DNA of 46,942 nt, taken from assembly GCA_021783175.1 (NCBI GenBank), contig JAJXUF010000016.1, positions 1 through 46,942 of the forward strand, given 5' to 3'. A program made the translations under genes and the position numbers. This document shows, piece by piece, positions 8,633-17,054 of this stretch; within the stretch, counting starts at the first letter, position 1; every line of letters starts with the position of its first letter. This stretch comes from Pseudomonadota bacterium. GTDB taxonomy: Bacteria > Pseudomonadota > Gammaproteobacteria > Acidiferrobacterales > UBA6901. Under the pieces are notes generated by a model. That model searched no databases. It saw only the letters and a program-made list of their open reading frames with translations, and was not told the origin of the DNA.

Positions 8633-10367
8633 GGTCGGGGTGCGCATCGTGCGCCGCCCGGACAAGGAAATACACTGCGATCTGGGTGGACTGCATCCCG
8701 TGCTGGCGCGGGTATACAGTCACCGCGACGTGACTGAAGTGGGTGAGCTGGATCTCGCGCTCGATCGCCTGCTGCCGCCGGCGAGTCTTAGCGGCATGGA
8801 GGCGGCCGTGCATCTCCTTGCGGACACGCTGACTGCGCGTGGACGCATCCTCGTCATCGGCGATTTTGATGCTGACGGTGCCACCAGCTGCGCTTTGGCA
8901 TTGCGCGCGCTGCGTGCCATGGGGGCGGCGGACGTCGACTTTCTTGTGCCGAACCGCTTCGAGTATGGTTACGGACTGACGCCGGAGATCGTCGAAGTCG
9001 CCGCGCGTAGGTCGCCGGGTCTCATTGTGACTGTCGACAACGGCATTTCCAGTCTGCAGGGAGCGCAGGCGGCGCAGGCGCGCGGAATCAAGCTGTTAAT
9101 TACTGATCACCACCTGCCAGGCAGCGAGCTGCCAGCGGCGACTGCCATCGTCAATCCGAATCAAGCGGGCGACAGTTTCGCTAGCAAGAACCTCGCGGGT
9201 GTCGGTGTTATCTTTTACGTCATGCTCGCATTGCGCGCGCATTTACGTGCCAGCGAGTGGTTCGCGAGCCGGGGAATACCCGAGCCGAATCTGGGGCAGC
9301 TGCTCGATCTGGTGGCCCTGGGAACCGTCGCGGATGTCGTGTCCCTCGATTACAACAATCGCATTCTCGTGGCCCAGGGGCTGCGGCGTATCCGCCAGGG
9401 TCAATGTTGTGCCGGCATCAGCGCATTGCTCGAGGTCGGTGGCCGCGAGTCGCAACGGATTACCGCCATGGATCTCGGTTTCGTCGTCGCCCCGCGGCTC
9501 AATGCCGCGGGGCGACTGGAGGATATGTCGGTTGGCATCGCCTGTCTGTTAGCCGACGACCTGCGTCAGGCGCGAGAACTGGCGCGACAGCTCGATACGC
9601 TCAATCGTGAGCGCCGTAGCATCGAAGCCGGCATGGAGGCGCAGGCGCTGGATGCCTTGCGCAATCTCGAGCTGCAATCGACTCTGCCCGCCGGACTGTG
9701 TCTGTTCGATGAATCATGGCACCAGGGAGTCATCGGCATTCTGGCGGCACGCATCAAGGAGCGTTTTCATAGGCCGGTGATCGCGTTCGCCCCGGCTAGC
9801 GCCACGGAGATCAAGGGTTCGGCACGTTCGGTGAGCGGTCTACATATCCGCGACACTCTGGATGCTGTCGCGGCGCGCAGACCGGACCTTCTGCAGCGTT
9901 TCGGTGGTCATGCCATGGCTGCCGGCTTGACGCTGGCGCGCGGTCACCTGGAAGCGTTTCGCCTGGCCTTTTCGGAGGAAGTGGCACGTCGATTGGACGA
10001 GAGCAGCATGCAGGGCGTGGTGCTGACGGATGGAGAACTGCCCGGACGCGAGATCACTCTCGAACTCGCCGAGCTGTTGCGGGCCGCGGGCCCTTGGGGA
10101 CAGGGTTTTGCAGAGCCACTCTTCGATGGCGTGTTTGAAATCTCATCGGCACGTATAGTGGGCGAAAAGCATCTCAAGCTGATTCTGCGTGACGCCGACG
10201 GCAGTATGCTCGACGCATTGGCCTTTAACCACGCTCCCGAGCCGTGGCAGGCTGGGCAACGCGTGCGGGCGGCCTTCCGCCTGGATATCAACACTTTCCG
10301 TGGCAGTTCCGCTGTTCAACTCGTGGTAACCCACCTATGTTTGGTACCGAACGAGTCAGGGAATTGA
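8607..10367 (+). CDS. recJ: Single-stranded-DNA-specific exonuclease RecJ
   Basis: RecJ degrades single-stranded DNA 5'-3' in RecF-pathway recombination, mismatch repair and base-excision repair. The 586-residue product (family about 570) has the DHH phosphoesterase core with VIGDFDADGATS, VTVDNGISS and ITDHHLPG. APRLNAAGRLEDM follows, then the DHHA1 domain with HQGVIGILAARIKERF and RFGGHAMAAGLTL. The C-terminal OB-fold region precedes the stop. ATG 8607 is preferred because it gives the usual short N-terminal leader; an in-frame upstream ATG at 8544 would add 21 residues wholly inside the rpfE-like gene. The 26-base overlap with that gene suggests coupling. Confidence 0.96.
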   Translation: MSGSISAGRVGVRIVRRPDKEIHCDLGGLHPVLARVYSHRDVTEVGELDLALDRLLPPASLSGMEAAVHLLADTLTARGRILVIGDFDADGATSCALALRALRAMGAADVDFLVPNRFEYGYGLTPEIVEVAARRSPGLIVTVDNGISSLQGAQAAQARGIKLLITDHHLPGSELPAATAIVNPNQAGDSFASKNLAGVGVIFYVMLALRAHLRASEWFASRGIPEPNLGQLLDLVALGTVADVVSLDYNNRILVAQGLRRIRQGQCCAGISALLEVGGRESQRITAMDLGFVVAPRLNAAGRLEDMSVGIACLLADDLRQARELARQLDTLNRERRSIEAGMEAQALDALRNLELQSTLPAGLCLFDESWHQGVIGILAARIKERFHRPVIAFAPASATEIKGSARSVSGLHIRDTLDAVAARRPDLLQRFGGHAMAAGLTLARGHLEAFRLAFSEEVARRLDESSMQGVVLTDGELPGREITLELAELLRAAGPWGQGFAEPLFDGVFEISSARIVGEKHLKLILRDADGSMLDALAFNHAPEPWQAGQRVRAAFRLDINTFRGSSAVQLVVTHLCLVPNESGN

Positions 10368-10430
10368 AAAGGCCGCGGTCGCTGCATCAAATCGCATGCC
10401 CTTGCGACGGGTTTGCTTTAAAATGCCGCC

Positions 10431-11321
10431 ATGAAGACCCGGACCCTGGAAGAATTTGTCGGAAATACCCCCTTGGTGCGCCTGCAGCGCCTGGGAGATG
10501 ACGGCAAGAACATCCTGCTGGTCAAACTGGAAGGCAATAATCCGGCAGGCTCAGTCAAGGACCGGCCGGCCCTGAACATGATTCGCGCGGCCGAGGAGCG
10601 CGGCGATATTCGCCCCGGCGACACCCTGATAGAGGCGACCAGCGGCAATACCGGCATTGCACTGGCTATGGCCGCGGCAATCAAGGGTTACCGCATGATC
10701 CTGATCATGCCGGAGAACATGAGTGCCGAAAGGCGTGCGGTTATGAAGGCTTTCGGCGGTGAAATCGTGCTGGTCTCGCGCAAGGAAGGCATGGAGGGCG
10801 CGCGCGATCTCGCAAAGACCATGGAGGCCGAAGGGCGCGGCAAGGTTCTCGATCAGTTTTCCAATCCGGACAATCCGGCTGCTCATTATATTGGGACAGG
10901 GCCGGAGATCTGGCGCGATACGGAAGGCGAAATAACGCATTTCGTGAGTTCCATGGGCACAACCGGCACGATTATGGGAACATCGCGTTTCCTTAAGGAG
11001 CGCAATCCAGAGATCCAGGTGATCGGTGTCCACCCGAAGGAAGGTGCTTCGATTCCCGGGATCCGGCGCTGGACTCAGGCCTATTTACCCGAGATCTACG
11101 ACGCCCATCGGGTGGACCGGGTATTGGAAGTATCACAAGAAGAGGCGGAAGTGATGACCCGCAGGCTGGCTGCGGAAGAGGGCATTTTCTGCGGGATTTC
11201 GTCTGGCGGGGCTGTGGCGGCCATGCTCAATCTCGCGCACGAGTTGCGCGACGCCGTGGTGGTCGCCATTATCTGCGACCGCGGCGATCGCTACGTGTCG
11301 ACTGGTGTGTTTCCGGACTGA
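10431..11321 (+). CDS. cysM: Cysteine synthase B (O-acetylserine sulfhydrylase)
   Basis: CysM makes cysteine from O-acetylserine and sulfide or thiosulfate with a PLP cofactor. The 296-residue product has FVGNTPLVRLQRL, the PLP lysine K43 in NPAGSVKDRPA, the ATSGNTGIALAM loop and SSMGTTGTIMGTSRFL. IPGIRRW near residue 205 is a segment typical of the CysM branch rather than CysK. The C-terminal CDRGDRYVSTGVF completes the fold. It stands 63 bases after recJ and probably has its own promoter. CysM can use thiosulfate, which would suit a sulfur-oxidising host, although the sequence does not show substrate choice. Confidence 0.94.
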   Translation: MKTRTLEEFVGNTPLVRLQRLGDDGKNILLVKLEGNNPAGSVKDRPALNMIRAAEERGDIRPGDTLIEATSGNTGIALAMAAAIKGYRMILIMPENMSAERRAVMKAFGGEIVLVSRKEGMEGARDLAKTMEAEGRGKVLDQFSNPDNPAAHYIGTGPEIWRDTEGEITHFVSSMGTTGTIMGTSRFLKERNPEIQVIGVHPKEGASIPGIRRWTQAYLPEIYDAHRVDRVLEVSQEEAEVMTRRLAAEEGIFCGISSGGAVAAMLNLAHELRDAVVVAIICDRGDRYVSTGVFPD

Positions 11322-11434
11322 GACATGATGATCGCAGCTGGCATCAGAATTGCCGCGGGCGGGCTCTTCGACCGGCAAATGGGGTTATGCAAAGATACGC
11401 CCTGTCGCTACAACCCAGTGGTGGTGCACCGGTC

Positions 11435-12205
11435 ATGAACGTACTGGTTTTCGACATCGAAACCGTTCCCGACATCGAGTCCGGGCGGCGGTTGTATCAT
11501 CTGGACGGACTGGGCGATGCCGATGTCGCCAAAGTCATGTTTCACAAGCGCCGGGAGCAGACCGGAGATTCCGAATTCCTGCGCCATCACCTCCACCGCA
11601 TCATCACCATCTCAGCCGTGCTGCGTCACGCGGATACGCTGCGAGTATGGTCGCTTGGCGACACAGACGCCGACGAGCCGGAACTCATTCGCCGGTTCTT
11701 CGATGGCATCGACAAATACACCCCTATGCTGGTGTCGTGGAACGGAGGCGGATTCGACCTTCCGGTTCTGCATTACCGTTCGCTTTTGCACGGCATCAGT
11801 GCGCCGCGCTACTGGGATACGGGAGAAAGCGATCGCGAGTTCAAGTGGAATAATTATCTCAGCCGCTATCATGCGCGCCATACCGATCTCATGGACGTGC
11901 TGTCCGGCTATCAGCCGCGCGCCGCGGCGCCGCTCGACGAGGTTGCGCAGATTCTTGGACTGCCGGGCAAGCTTGGTATGCACGGATCGGAGGTCTGGGA
12001 ACAGTACCAGGCAGGTAATATCGGCGATATCCGCAATTATTGTGAAGCCGATGCTCTTAACACGTATCTCGTTTTCCTGCGTTTCGAGCTTATCCGTGGA
12101 AATCTGCAGCAATTCGCCTGGGAGGCGGAAGTGCGCCGCGTACGGGAGCTGCTGAGTGCCGAAGATAAACCTCACTGGCGCGCTTTTCTAGAGGCCTGGC
12201 GTTGA
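11435..12205 (+). CDS. Predicted 3'-5' exonuclease, DEDDy (PolB-like proofreading) family
   Basis: This 256-residue protein has the DnaQ/PolB-type exonuclease fold without a polymerase. ExoI is VFDIETVPD at residues 5-13, ExoII is VSWNGGGFDLPVL near residue 105, and ExoIII is YCEADALNTY near residue 205, where Tyr replaces His (DEDDy class). These acidic residues normally bind two catalytic metals. I used ATG 11435, which puts ExoI at the N-terminus as in relatives, rather than an upstream ATG at 11387. The gene sits between cysM and rlmD. Substrate and role are unknown; proofreading-like trimming of DNA or RNA is the generic inference. Confidence 0.8.
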   Translation: MNVLVFDIETVPDIESGRRLYHLDGLGDADVAKVMFHKRREQTGDSEFLRHHLHRIITISAVLRHADTLRVWSLGDTDADEPELIRRFFDGIDKYTPMLVSWNGGGFDLPVLHYRSLLHGISAPRYWDTGESDREFKWNNYLSRYHARHTDLMDVLSGYQPRAAAPLDEVAQILGLPGKLGMHGSEVWEQYQAGNIGDIRNYCEADALNTYLVFLRFELIRGNLQQFAWEAEVRRVRELLSAEDKPHWRAFLEAWR

Positions 12206-12284
12206 TGATGGCATGTCTTGTGCTGCCCGCCGCTATCGACCGCGTGCAAACTCTTTTTTGAAGGCCTGCGCCGGCGAGATATCC

Positions 12285-13670
12285 ATGCCCGATCAATTCC
12301 TATCGCGCCGCGCCGCGCCTGCCATCCCGGAATCCGGCGGCGACATCGCGCGCGCGACTATTGAGTCGCTGGACTACGAAGGCAATGGCGTTGCCCATAT
12401 CGACGGCAAGGCGGTCTTCATTGAAGGCGCGGCGCCCGGCGATGAAGTGCGTTTCCGCTACCACAACAAGAAGCGAAAATTCGATACCGGGCGCGTTATC
12501 GAGATTCTGCAGCCGTCGCCGGACCGCGTGCCCCCGCGTTGCGCGCATTTCGGTGTGTGCGGGGGTTGCAGTCTGCAACACGTGCGACCGGAGGCGCAGC
12601 TGCGTGAGAAGCAGCGGGTACTGCGCGAGAATCTCGCCCACATTGGCAAGGTTGAGCCGGAAAGCTGGCTGGCGCCGCTGCCGGGGCCGGTTTGGGGATA
12701 TCGCCGCAAGGCCCGTCTGGGTGTGCGCGTCGTGGCAAAGAAGGGCGGGGTATTAATCGGATTTCGCGAGAAACGCCATTCTTTCATCACTCCGCTGAGC
12801 AGTTGCGACGTACTTGATCCGACCATCTCCGCGCTGCTGCCGCAGTTGCGTGAGCTGATCGGGCAGATGTCCCGTCCCGAGCGCATGCCACAAATCGAAG
12901 TTGCGGTCGGAGACGCGGGCGCGGCTGCTTTTTACGCGGCGCTGGTGTTCCGCCATCTCGAGCCGCTCAGCGTCGCCGATATCGAGCTGCTGGAGCGATT
13001 TGGTGAGCGCCACAGTCTGCAGATTTACCGTCAGCCGGGCGGTCCGGACTCGATTGTCCGGTTATGGCCGGAAACGGAGGTTGCGCTTGCCTACCGCCTG
13101 GCGCAGCAGGGTCTGGAATTGCGCTTTCTGCCGACGGATTTCATCCAGGTGAACGCCGGCGCGAACCAGGCACTGGTGACGCGCGCTTTGCAAGTTCTCG
13201 ACCCGCAGGCGTGCGAGGAGGTCCTGGACTTGTTCTGCGGTCTCGGCAATTTCACCCTGCCGCTGGCGCAGCGTGCGCGGCGGGTTGTTGGCTTCGAGGC
13301 GGATGCAGCGCTGGTGGAACGGGCACGCGCCAACGCCGCCCATAACGCGATCCATAACAGCGAGTTTCATACTGCCAATCTGTATGACGAAACGACGCCG
13401 TTACCCTGGGGTGAAGCACGTTTTGACAGCTGGCTGATCGATCCGCCGCGTACCGGGGCGATGGAGGTGATCAAACGGTTGGCCCAGAATGGATCCGGGC
13501 CGCGGCGCATTCTTTACGTATCGTGCAATCCGGGGACGCTCGCCCGGGACAGCGAGGTGCTGGTGCACGTCAAGCGCTACCGTCTGGTCAGCGCGGGTGT
13601 GATCGACATGTTTCCCCATACTTCCCATGTGGAGTCCATGGCCCTGTTCGAGATGGCGCCGGGACAATAG
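12285..13670 (+). CDS. rlmD: 23S rRNA (uracil-1939-C5) methyltransferase RlmD
   Basis: RlmD (RumA) methylates U1939 of 23S rRNA. The 461-residue product starts with a TRAM domain (IESLDYEGNGVAHIDGKAVF) and carries the iron-sulfur cysteine pattern CAHFGVCGGCSLQH plus a downstream Cys (SSCDVLDP). Then come the DFIQVNAGANQALV segment, the SAM site LDLFCGLGNFTLPLA, the DPPRTGA motif and the nucleophilic Cys in YVSCNPGTLARD. ATG 12285 leaves a short N-terminal leader before TRAM; ATG 12213 is in frame and possible. All cluster and catalytic cysteines are present, so the enzyme should be active. The length fits the family (about 430-460). Confidence 0.93.
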   Translation: MPDQFLSRRAAPAIPESGGDIARATIESLDYEGNGVAHIDGKAVFIEGAAPGDEVRFRYHNKKRKFDTGRVIEILQPSPDRVPPRCAHFGVCGGCSLQHVRPEAQLREKQRVLRENLAHIGKVEPESWLAPLPGPVWGYRRKARLGVRVVAKKGGVLIGFREKRHSFITPLSSCDVLDPTISALLPQLRELIGQMSRPERMPQIEVAVGDAGAAAFYAALVFRHLEPLSVADIELLERFGERHSLQIYRQPGGPDSIVRLWPETEVALAYRLAQQGLELRFLPTDFIQVNAGANQALVTRALQVLDPQACEEVLDLFCGLGNFTLPLAQRARRVVGFEADAALVERARANAAHNAIHNSEFHTANLYDETTPLPWGEARFDSWLIDPPRTGAMEVIKRLAQNGSGPRRILYVSCNPGTLARDSEVLVHVKRYRLVSAGVIDMFPHTSHVESMALFEMAPGQ

Positions 13671-13681
13671 AATGCGAGCCC

Positions 13682-14167
13682 ATGCTGATTGAAGTTCATG
13701 TGCCGACCCAGATGCTGACATTGCGCGACGCCGACGGGCAGGTTTTGATGCGCACCCGCGTGGCTACGGCGCGCAAGGGTGTGGGCGAGGAATACGGCAG
13801 TGAGCGCACGCCGCGCGGCTGGCATGTCGTCCGCGCCAAGATCGGCCAGGGCCTGGCTGCTGGCGCGGTGCTTGTCTCGCGCCGACCCACGGGGGAAATC
13901 TATACCCCGGCGCTGCGCCGCCAGTTCCCTGAACGCGACTGGATACTGACGCGCATCCTGTGGCTGAGCGGACTGGAACCCGGTAAAAACCGGCTCGGCA
14001 AAGTTGATACCATGCGCCGCAAAATCTACATCCATGGTTGTCCGGACGAGGATGCAATGGGTATTCCAAGTTCACACGGATGCGTCAAGATGCGTAACAG
14101 CGAGGTCATCGAGCTGTTCGACCGTGTACCCGCCGGTACGCGGGTGCATATCATTGCACAGGACTGA
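13682..14167 (+). CDS. YkuD-domain protein without signal peptide; possible cytosolic L,D-carboxypeptidase
   Basis: The 161-residue product is essentially one YkuD catalytic domain. It contains the [20 protein letters not shown] signature, with H118, H132 and the nucleophile C134. Most L,D-transpeptidases are exported, but from the ATG at 13682 there is no signal peptide or membrane segment. The gene ends one base before the nagZ ATG, which is separated only by the end of the TGA codon. NagZ trims muropeptides in the cytosol, and the known cytosolic YkuD proteins (ElsL in Acinetobacter, LdcV in Vibrio) are L,D-carboxypeptidases of peptidoglycan recycling. I therefore infer a recycling role. 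An upstream in-frame ATG at 13523 lies inside rlmD and would not add a signal sequence. Confidence 0.8.
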   Translation: MLIEVHVPTQMLTLRDADGQVLMRTRVATARKGVGEEYGSERTPRGWHVVRAKIGQGLAAGAVLVSRRPTGEIYTPALRRQFPERDWILTRILWLSGLEPGKNRLGKVDTMRRKIYIHGCPDEDAMGIPSSHGCVKMRNSEVIELFDRVPAGTRVHIIAQD

Positions 14168-14168
14168 C

Positions 14169-15188
14169 ATGCCCCTCGGCCCGCTGATGCTGGATCTGGC
14201 AGGAACGACGCTCGACGCGGTTGAGCGCGAACGACTGCGCCACCCGCTGGTTGGGGGTGTAATACTTTTCAGCCGCAACTATGAGTCGCCTGCGCAGATC
14301 GAGGCGCTGGTGCGTGATGTTCATGCCTTGCGCGAACCGCAGCTGCTGGTAGCGGTAGACCATGAAGGCGGGCGCGTGCAACGCTTCCGCGACGGGTTTA
14401 CGCACTTGCCGCCGGCCGCCAGGCTCGGCGCGCTGTACGACGAAAACCCACAGCGCGCAACGCGCCTGGCACAGGCCTGTGGGTGGCTCATGGCGCGCGA
14501 GCTGCGTGCCGTGGGAGTCGATTTCAGCTTTGCTCCGGTGCTCGATCTCGACCGAGGCATAAGCCGTGTGATTGGCGACCGAGCGTTTCATTCGGACCCG
14601 GAGGCGGTTGCTCATATCGCGCATGCATACATGAACGGCATGACGCATGCGGGGATGGCTGCCACAGGTAAGCATTTCCCCGGTCATGGGGGTGTCGAGG
14701 CGGATTCACACGTGGCGCTGCCACGCGATGAGCGCCGTTTTGAGGATATATTCGCCGAAGATGTCTTGCCGTTTGCGCGCATGATTCATTATGGCCTCGC
14801 CGGCATCATGCCTGCGCACGTGGTCTATATGGCGGTGGATGCCCAACCGGCAGGTTTTTCCCGTTTCTGGCTGCAGGAGGTTCTGCGTCGACGCCTGGAG
14901 TTTCAGGGGGTCATCTTCAGTGATGACCTTTCCATGGAAGGGGCCACGATTGCCGGCGGCATAGTTGAAAGGGCCCGGGCCGCGCTTGCCGCCGGCTGCG
15001 ATATCGCATTGGTGTGCAATGACCCGCAGGGTGCAGACCGGGTGCTGGACGGTCTTGGCTCCTATGACGAGCCCGTGTCACATATGCGGCTTGCGCGTAT
15101 GCACGGGCGGCATGCAGTCAGTCGTGGCGAACTGGCGGGCGACGAGGAGTACCAGCAGGCACTGCGTATGGTACGTAATGTGGTGTAA
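14169..15188 (+). CDS. nagZ: Beta-N-acetylhexosaminidase NagZ (GH3)
   Basis: NagZ removes GlcNAc from GlcNAc-anhydroMurNAc-peptides in the cytoplasm during cell-wall recycling; its products can induce AmpC in some species. The 339-residue product has [13 protein letters not shown], the GH3 motif [26 protein letters not shown], the His loop [14 protein letters not shown] and the nucleophile region [13 protein letters not shown] 14169 gives the family's short N-terminus ([12 protein letters not shown]). There is no signal peptide, as expected. It follows the YkuD-domain gene with no intergenic room, which makes a two-gene recycling unit likely. The length matches E. coli NagZ (341). Confidence 0.95.
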   Translation: MPLGPLMLDLAGTTLDAVERERLRHPLVGGVILFSRNYESPAQIEALVRDVHALREPQLLVAVDHEGGRVQRFRDGFTHLPPAARLGALYDENPQRATRLAQACGWLMARELRAVGVDFSFAPVLDLDRGISRVIGDRAFHSDPEAVAHIAHAYMNGMTHAGMAATGKHFPGHGGVEADSHVALPRDERRFEDIFAEDVLPFARMIHYGLAGIMPAHVVYMAVDAQPAGFSRFWLQEVLRRRLEFQGVIFSDDLSMEGATIAGGIVERARAALAAGCDIALVCNDPQGADRVLDGLGSYDEPVSHMRLARMHGRHAVSRGELAGDEEYQQALRMVRNVV

Positions 15189-15277
15189 ATTTTCTATTGC
15201 AATGTGCCGGTTTCTGTCCTACAAAGCGCATTACCGAATGGGTGGTCACCGTGCAGCAAGATTGGAGGAAGTAAGCG

Positions 15278-16087
15278 TTGGCTGATTTGATTCAACCGCT
15301 CAAGAAGCTCAAACTGGAAAGTTTCAATAACCTCACCAAGACGCTGAGTTTCAATATCTATGATATCTGCTATGCCCAAAGCGAACGGGCACAGAAAGAA
15401 TATATTGCCTATATTGACGAGGCTTACAATGCCGAACGCCTGACCGCCATTCTGACCGAGGTGGCCCGCATTATAGGCGCGAATATTCTCAATATCGCCC
15501 ACCAGGACTACGATCCGGAAGGGGCAAGTGTGACCATGCTCATTTCCGAGCTGCCGATTGCCGAAGAACCGCTCAACCCGGAGGCGCCCGGCCCGTTGCC
15601 TGATGCGGTCGTCGCGCATCTCGACAAGAGCCATATTACGGTGCATACGTATCCCGAGAGTCATCCGGACAACGGCATCAGCAGCTTTCGTGCGGATATC
15701 GACGTATCAACCTGCGGGCGCATTTCACCGCTGCGGGCACTGAACTATCTGATCCATACTTTTGAATCGGATGTGGTTATTATCGATTATCGCGTGCGTG
15801 GTTTTACGCGTGATGTGCGTGGTGTAAAACATTACATCGACCACAAGATAAACTCAGTCCAGAATTTCGTGGACAAGGCTACCCTCGGCCGCTACCACGC
15901 CATTGACGTGAACGTCTATCAGGAAAACATCTTTCATACCAAGATGATGCTGAAGGACTTCAATCTCAATAATTACCTGTTCGGTATCACCGAGAACGAC
16001 CTGGCGCCGCATGACCGCAAGACCGTCACCCAGCGTCTGCAGCGCGAAGTCGTCGAAATCTTCAACGGGACTAATATTCCGAAGTAA
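15278..16087 (+). CDS. speD: S-adenosylmethionine decarboxylase proenzyme, class 1A
   Basis: SpeD decarboxylates S-adenosylmethionine to supply aminopropyl groups for spermidine. The enzyme self-cleaves at a serine to form its pyruvoyl cofactor. The 269-residue product closely follows E. coli SpeD (264). The cleavage serine is S118 in [16 protein letters not shown], followed by [20 protein letters not shown] and [19 protein letters not shown] segments. The start is TTG 15278, supported by GGAGG at 15264-15268 eight to nine bases upstream; no ATG is nearby in frame. No spermidine synthase gene (speE) is next to it here. Confidence 0.95.
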   Translation: MADLIQPLKKLKLESFNNLTKTLSFNIYDICYAQSERAQKEYIAYIDEAYNAERLTAILTEVARIIGANILNIAHQDYDPEGASVTMLISELPIAEEPLNPEAPGPLPDAVVAHLDKSHITVHTYPESHPDNGISSFRADIDVSTCGRISPLRALNYLIHTFESDVVIIDYRVRGFTRDVRGVKHYIDHKINSVQNFVDKATLGRYHAIDVNVYQENIFHTKMMLKDFNLNNYLFGITENDLAPHDRKTVTQRLQREVVEIFNGTNIPK

Positions 16088-16383
16088 CCCCAGCAGCTAT
16101 CGGTCCGCGCTCTGGCCATTGCGGCCAGTCGCCCGCCAGATGCTGCCCCACGCCAGGGGCTGTACCCGACGCCCCGGCGCTGTGGACAGGTCACTGCGGA
16201 ACGCAAACTTAATTTTGTAATATCAATGTGTTGAGACTGATATCTAAGAGAGAGTCTAGTGTCCGCACCGTTTCTCTCCAGCTACCACTCACCGCTAGTA
16301 ATGGCCGGCCGACGGTCTTACCCTGACCAATTCAGCCGCTGCACTGCGGGCCAAGTGGGTTCTCTGGAAGGACGGGGTGGCAA
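16088..16383. other. Gap between speD and the uracil-DNA glycosylase gene
   Basis: There is no supported gene in these 296 bases. A perfect six-base stem with a five-base loop (CTGGCC/GGCCAG, 16112-16128) lies 25 bases after the speD stop and may mark transcript end, but it lacks a T-tract. An AT-rich patch near 16205-16250 could hold the promoter of the next gene. Confidence 0.4.
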
Positions 16384-17052
16384 ATGAGGCGTTTTTCCAG
16401 GAATTGCGTTGCCTGTCCGCGTTTGGCGACTCACCTGCGGTCGATCAGGTCGGAATATCCTGGCTACTATGCGCGCCCGGTAGCCGCCTTTGGCGACCCT
16501 CTGGCGCGTCTTTTAATCGTTGGCTTGGCGCCCGGCATGCATGGCGCCAATCGTACGGGGCGTCCCTTTACCGGCGACTATGCGGGGATCTTGCTATACC
16601 GCACACTCTACAAATTCGGCCTTGCCACGAAGGCGGAATCCATCGCTCGCGATGACGGATTGGAGCTGCGCAACTGTCGCATTACCAATGCGGTTAAATG
16701 CCTGCCGCCGCAGAATAAACCGGCACCGGAGGAGGTGCGGACCTGCAATGTTTACCTTGAAAGCGAACTCAGGCAACTGCCCGCGGGTGCAGTAATACTG
16801 GCGCTCGGATCCATTGCCCACGTTGCCGTCCTGCGCGCGACGGGTTTGCGGCAGGCGGAATACCCCTTCGCACACGGCGCGCGGTATGATTTGCCGCATG
16901 GCTATATCCTTCTCGATTCCTATCACTGCAGCCGCTACAACACCCAGACGCGCCGACTCACTACGCGAATGTTTGAAAGCGTGGTTGGCCGGGCGGCCAA
17001 GCTGTCGGTCAGCGCGCGCCGGGGGAGGCGCAGCACGCCGGTGCGCCGCTGA
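16384..17052 (+). CDS. Uracil-DNA glycosylase, family 5 (UDGb-like)
   Basis: The 222-residue protein excises uracil, and in family 5 also some oxidised or deaminated purines, from DNA. It shows the family-5 motif 1 GLAPGMHGANRTGRPFTGD at about residues 48-66, the pocket segment NCRITNAVKCLPPQNKP, and motif 2 SYHCSRYNTQTRRLT near residue 188. The N-terminal CVACPR and further cysteines fit an iron-sulfur cluster as in related UDG families. Its stop lies two bases before the uvrC start, so the two repair genes are probably co-transcribed. A GGAAGGA sequence lies upstream of the ATG. Confidence 0.85.
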   Translation: MRRFSRNCVACPRLATHLRSIRSEYPGYYARPVAAFGDPLARLLIVGLAPGMHGANRTGRPFTGDYAGILLYRTLYKFGLATKAESIARDDGLELRNCRITNAVKCLPPQNKPAPEEVRTCNVYLESELRQLPAGAVILALGSIAHVAVLRATGLRQAEYPFAHGARYDLPHGYILLDSYHCSRYNTQTRRLTTRMFESVVGRAAKLSVSARRGRRSTPVRR

Positions 17053-17054
17053 TC

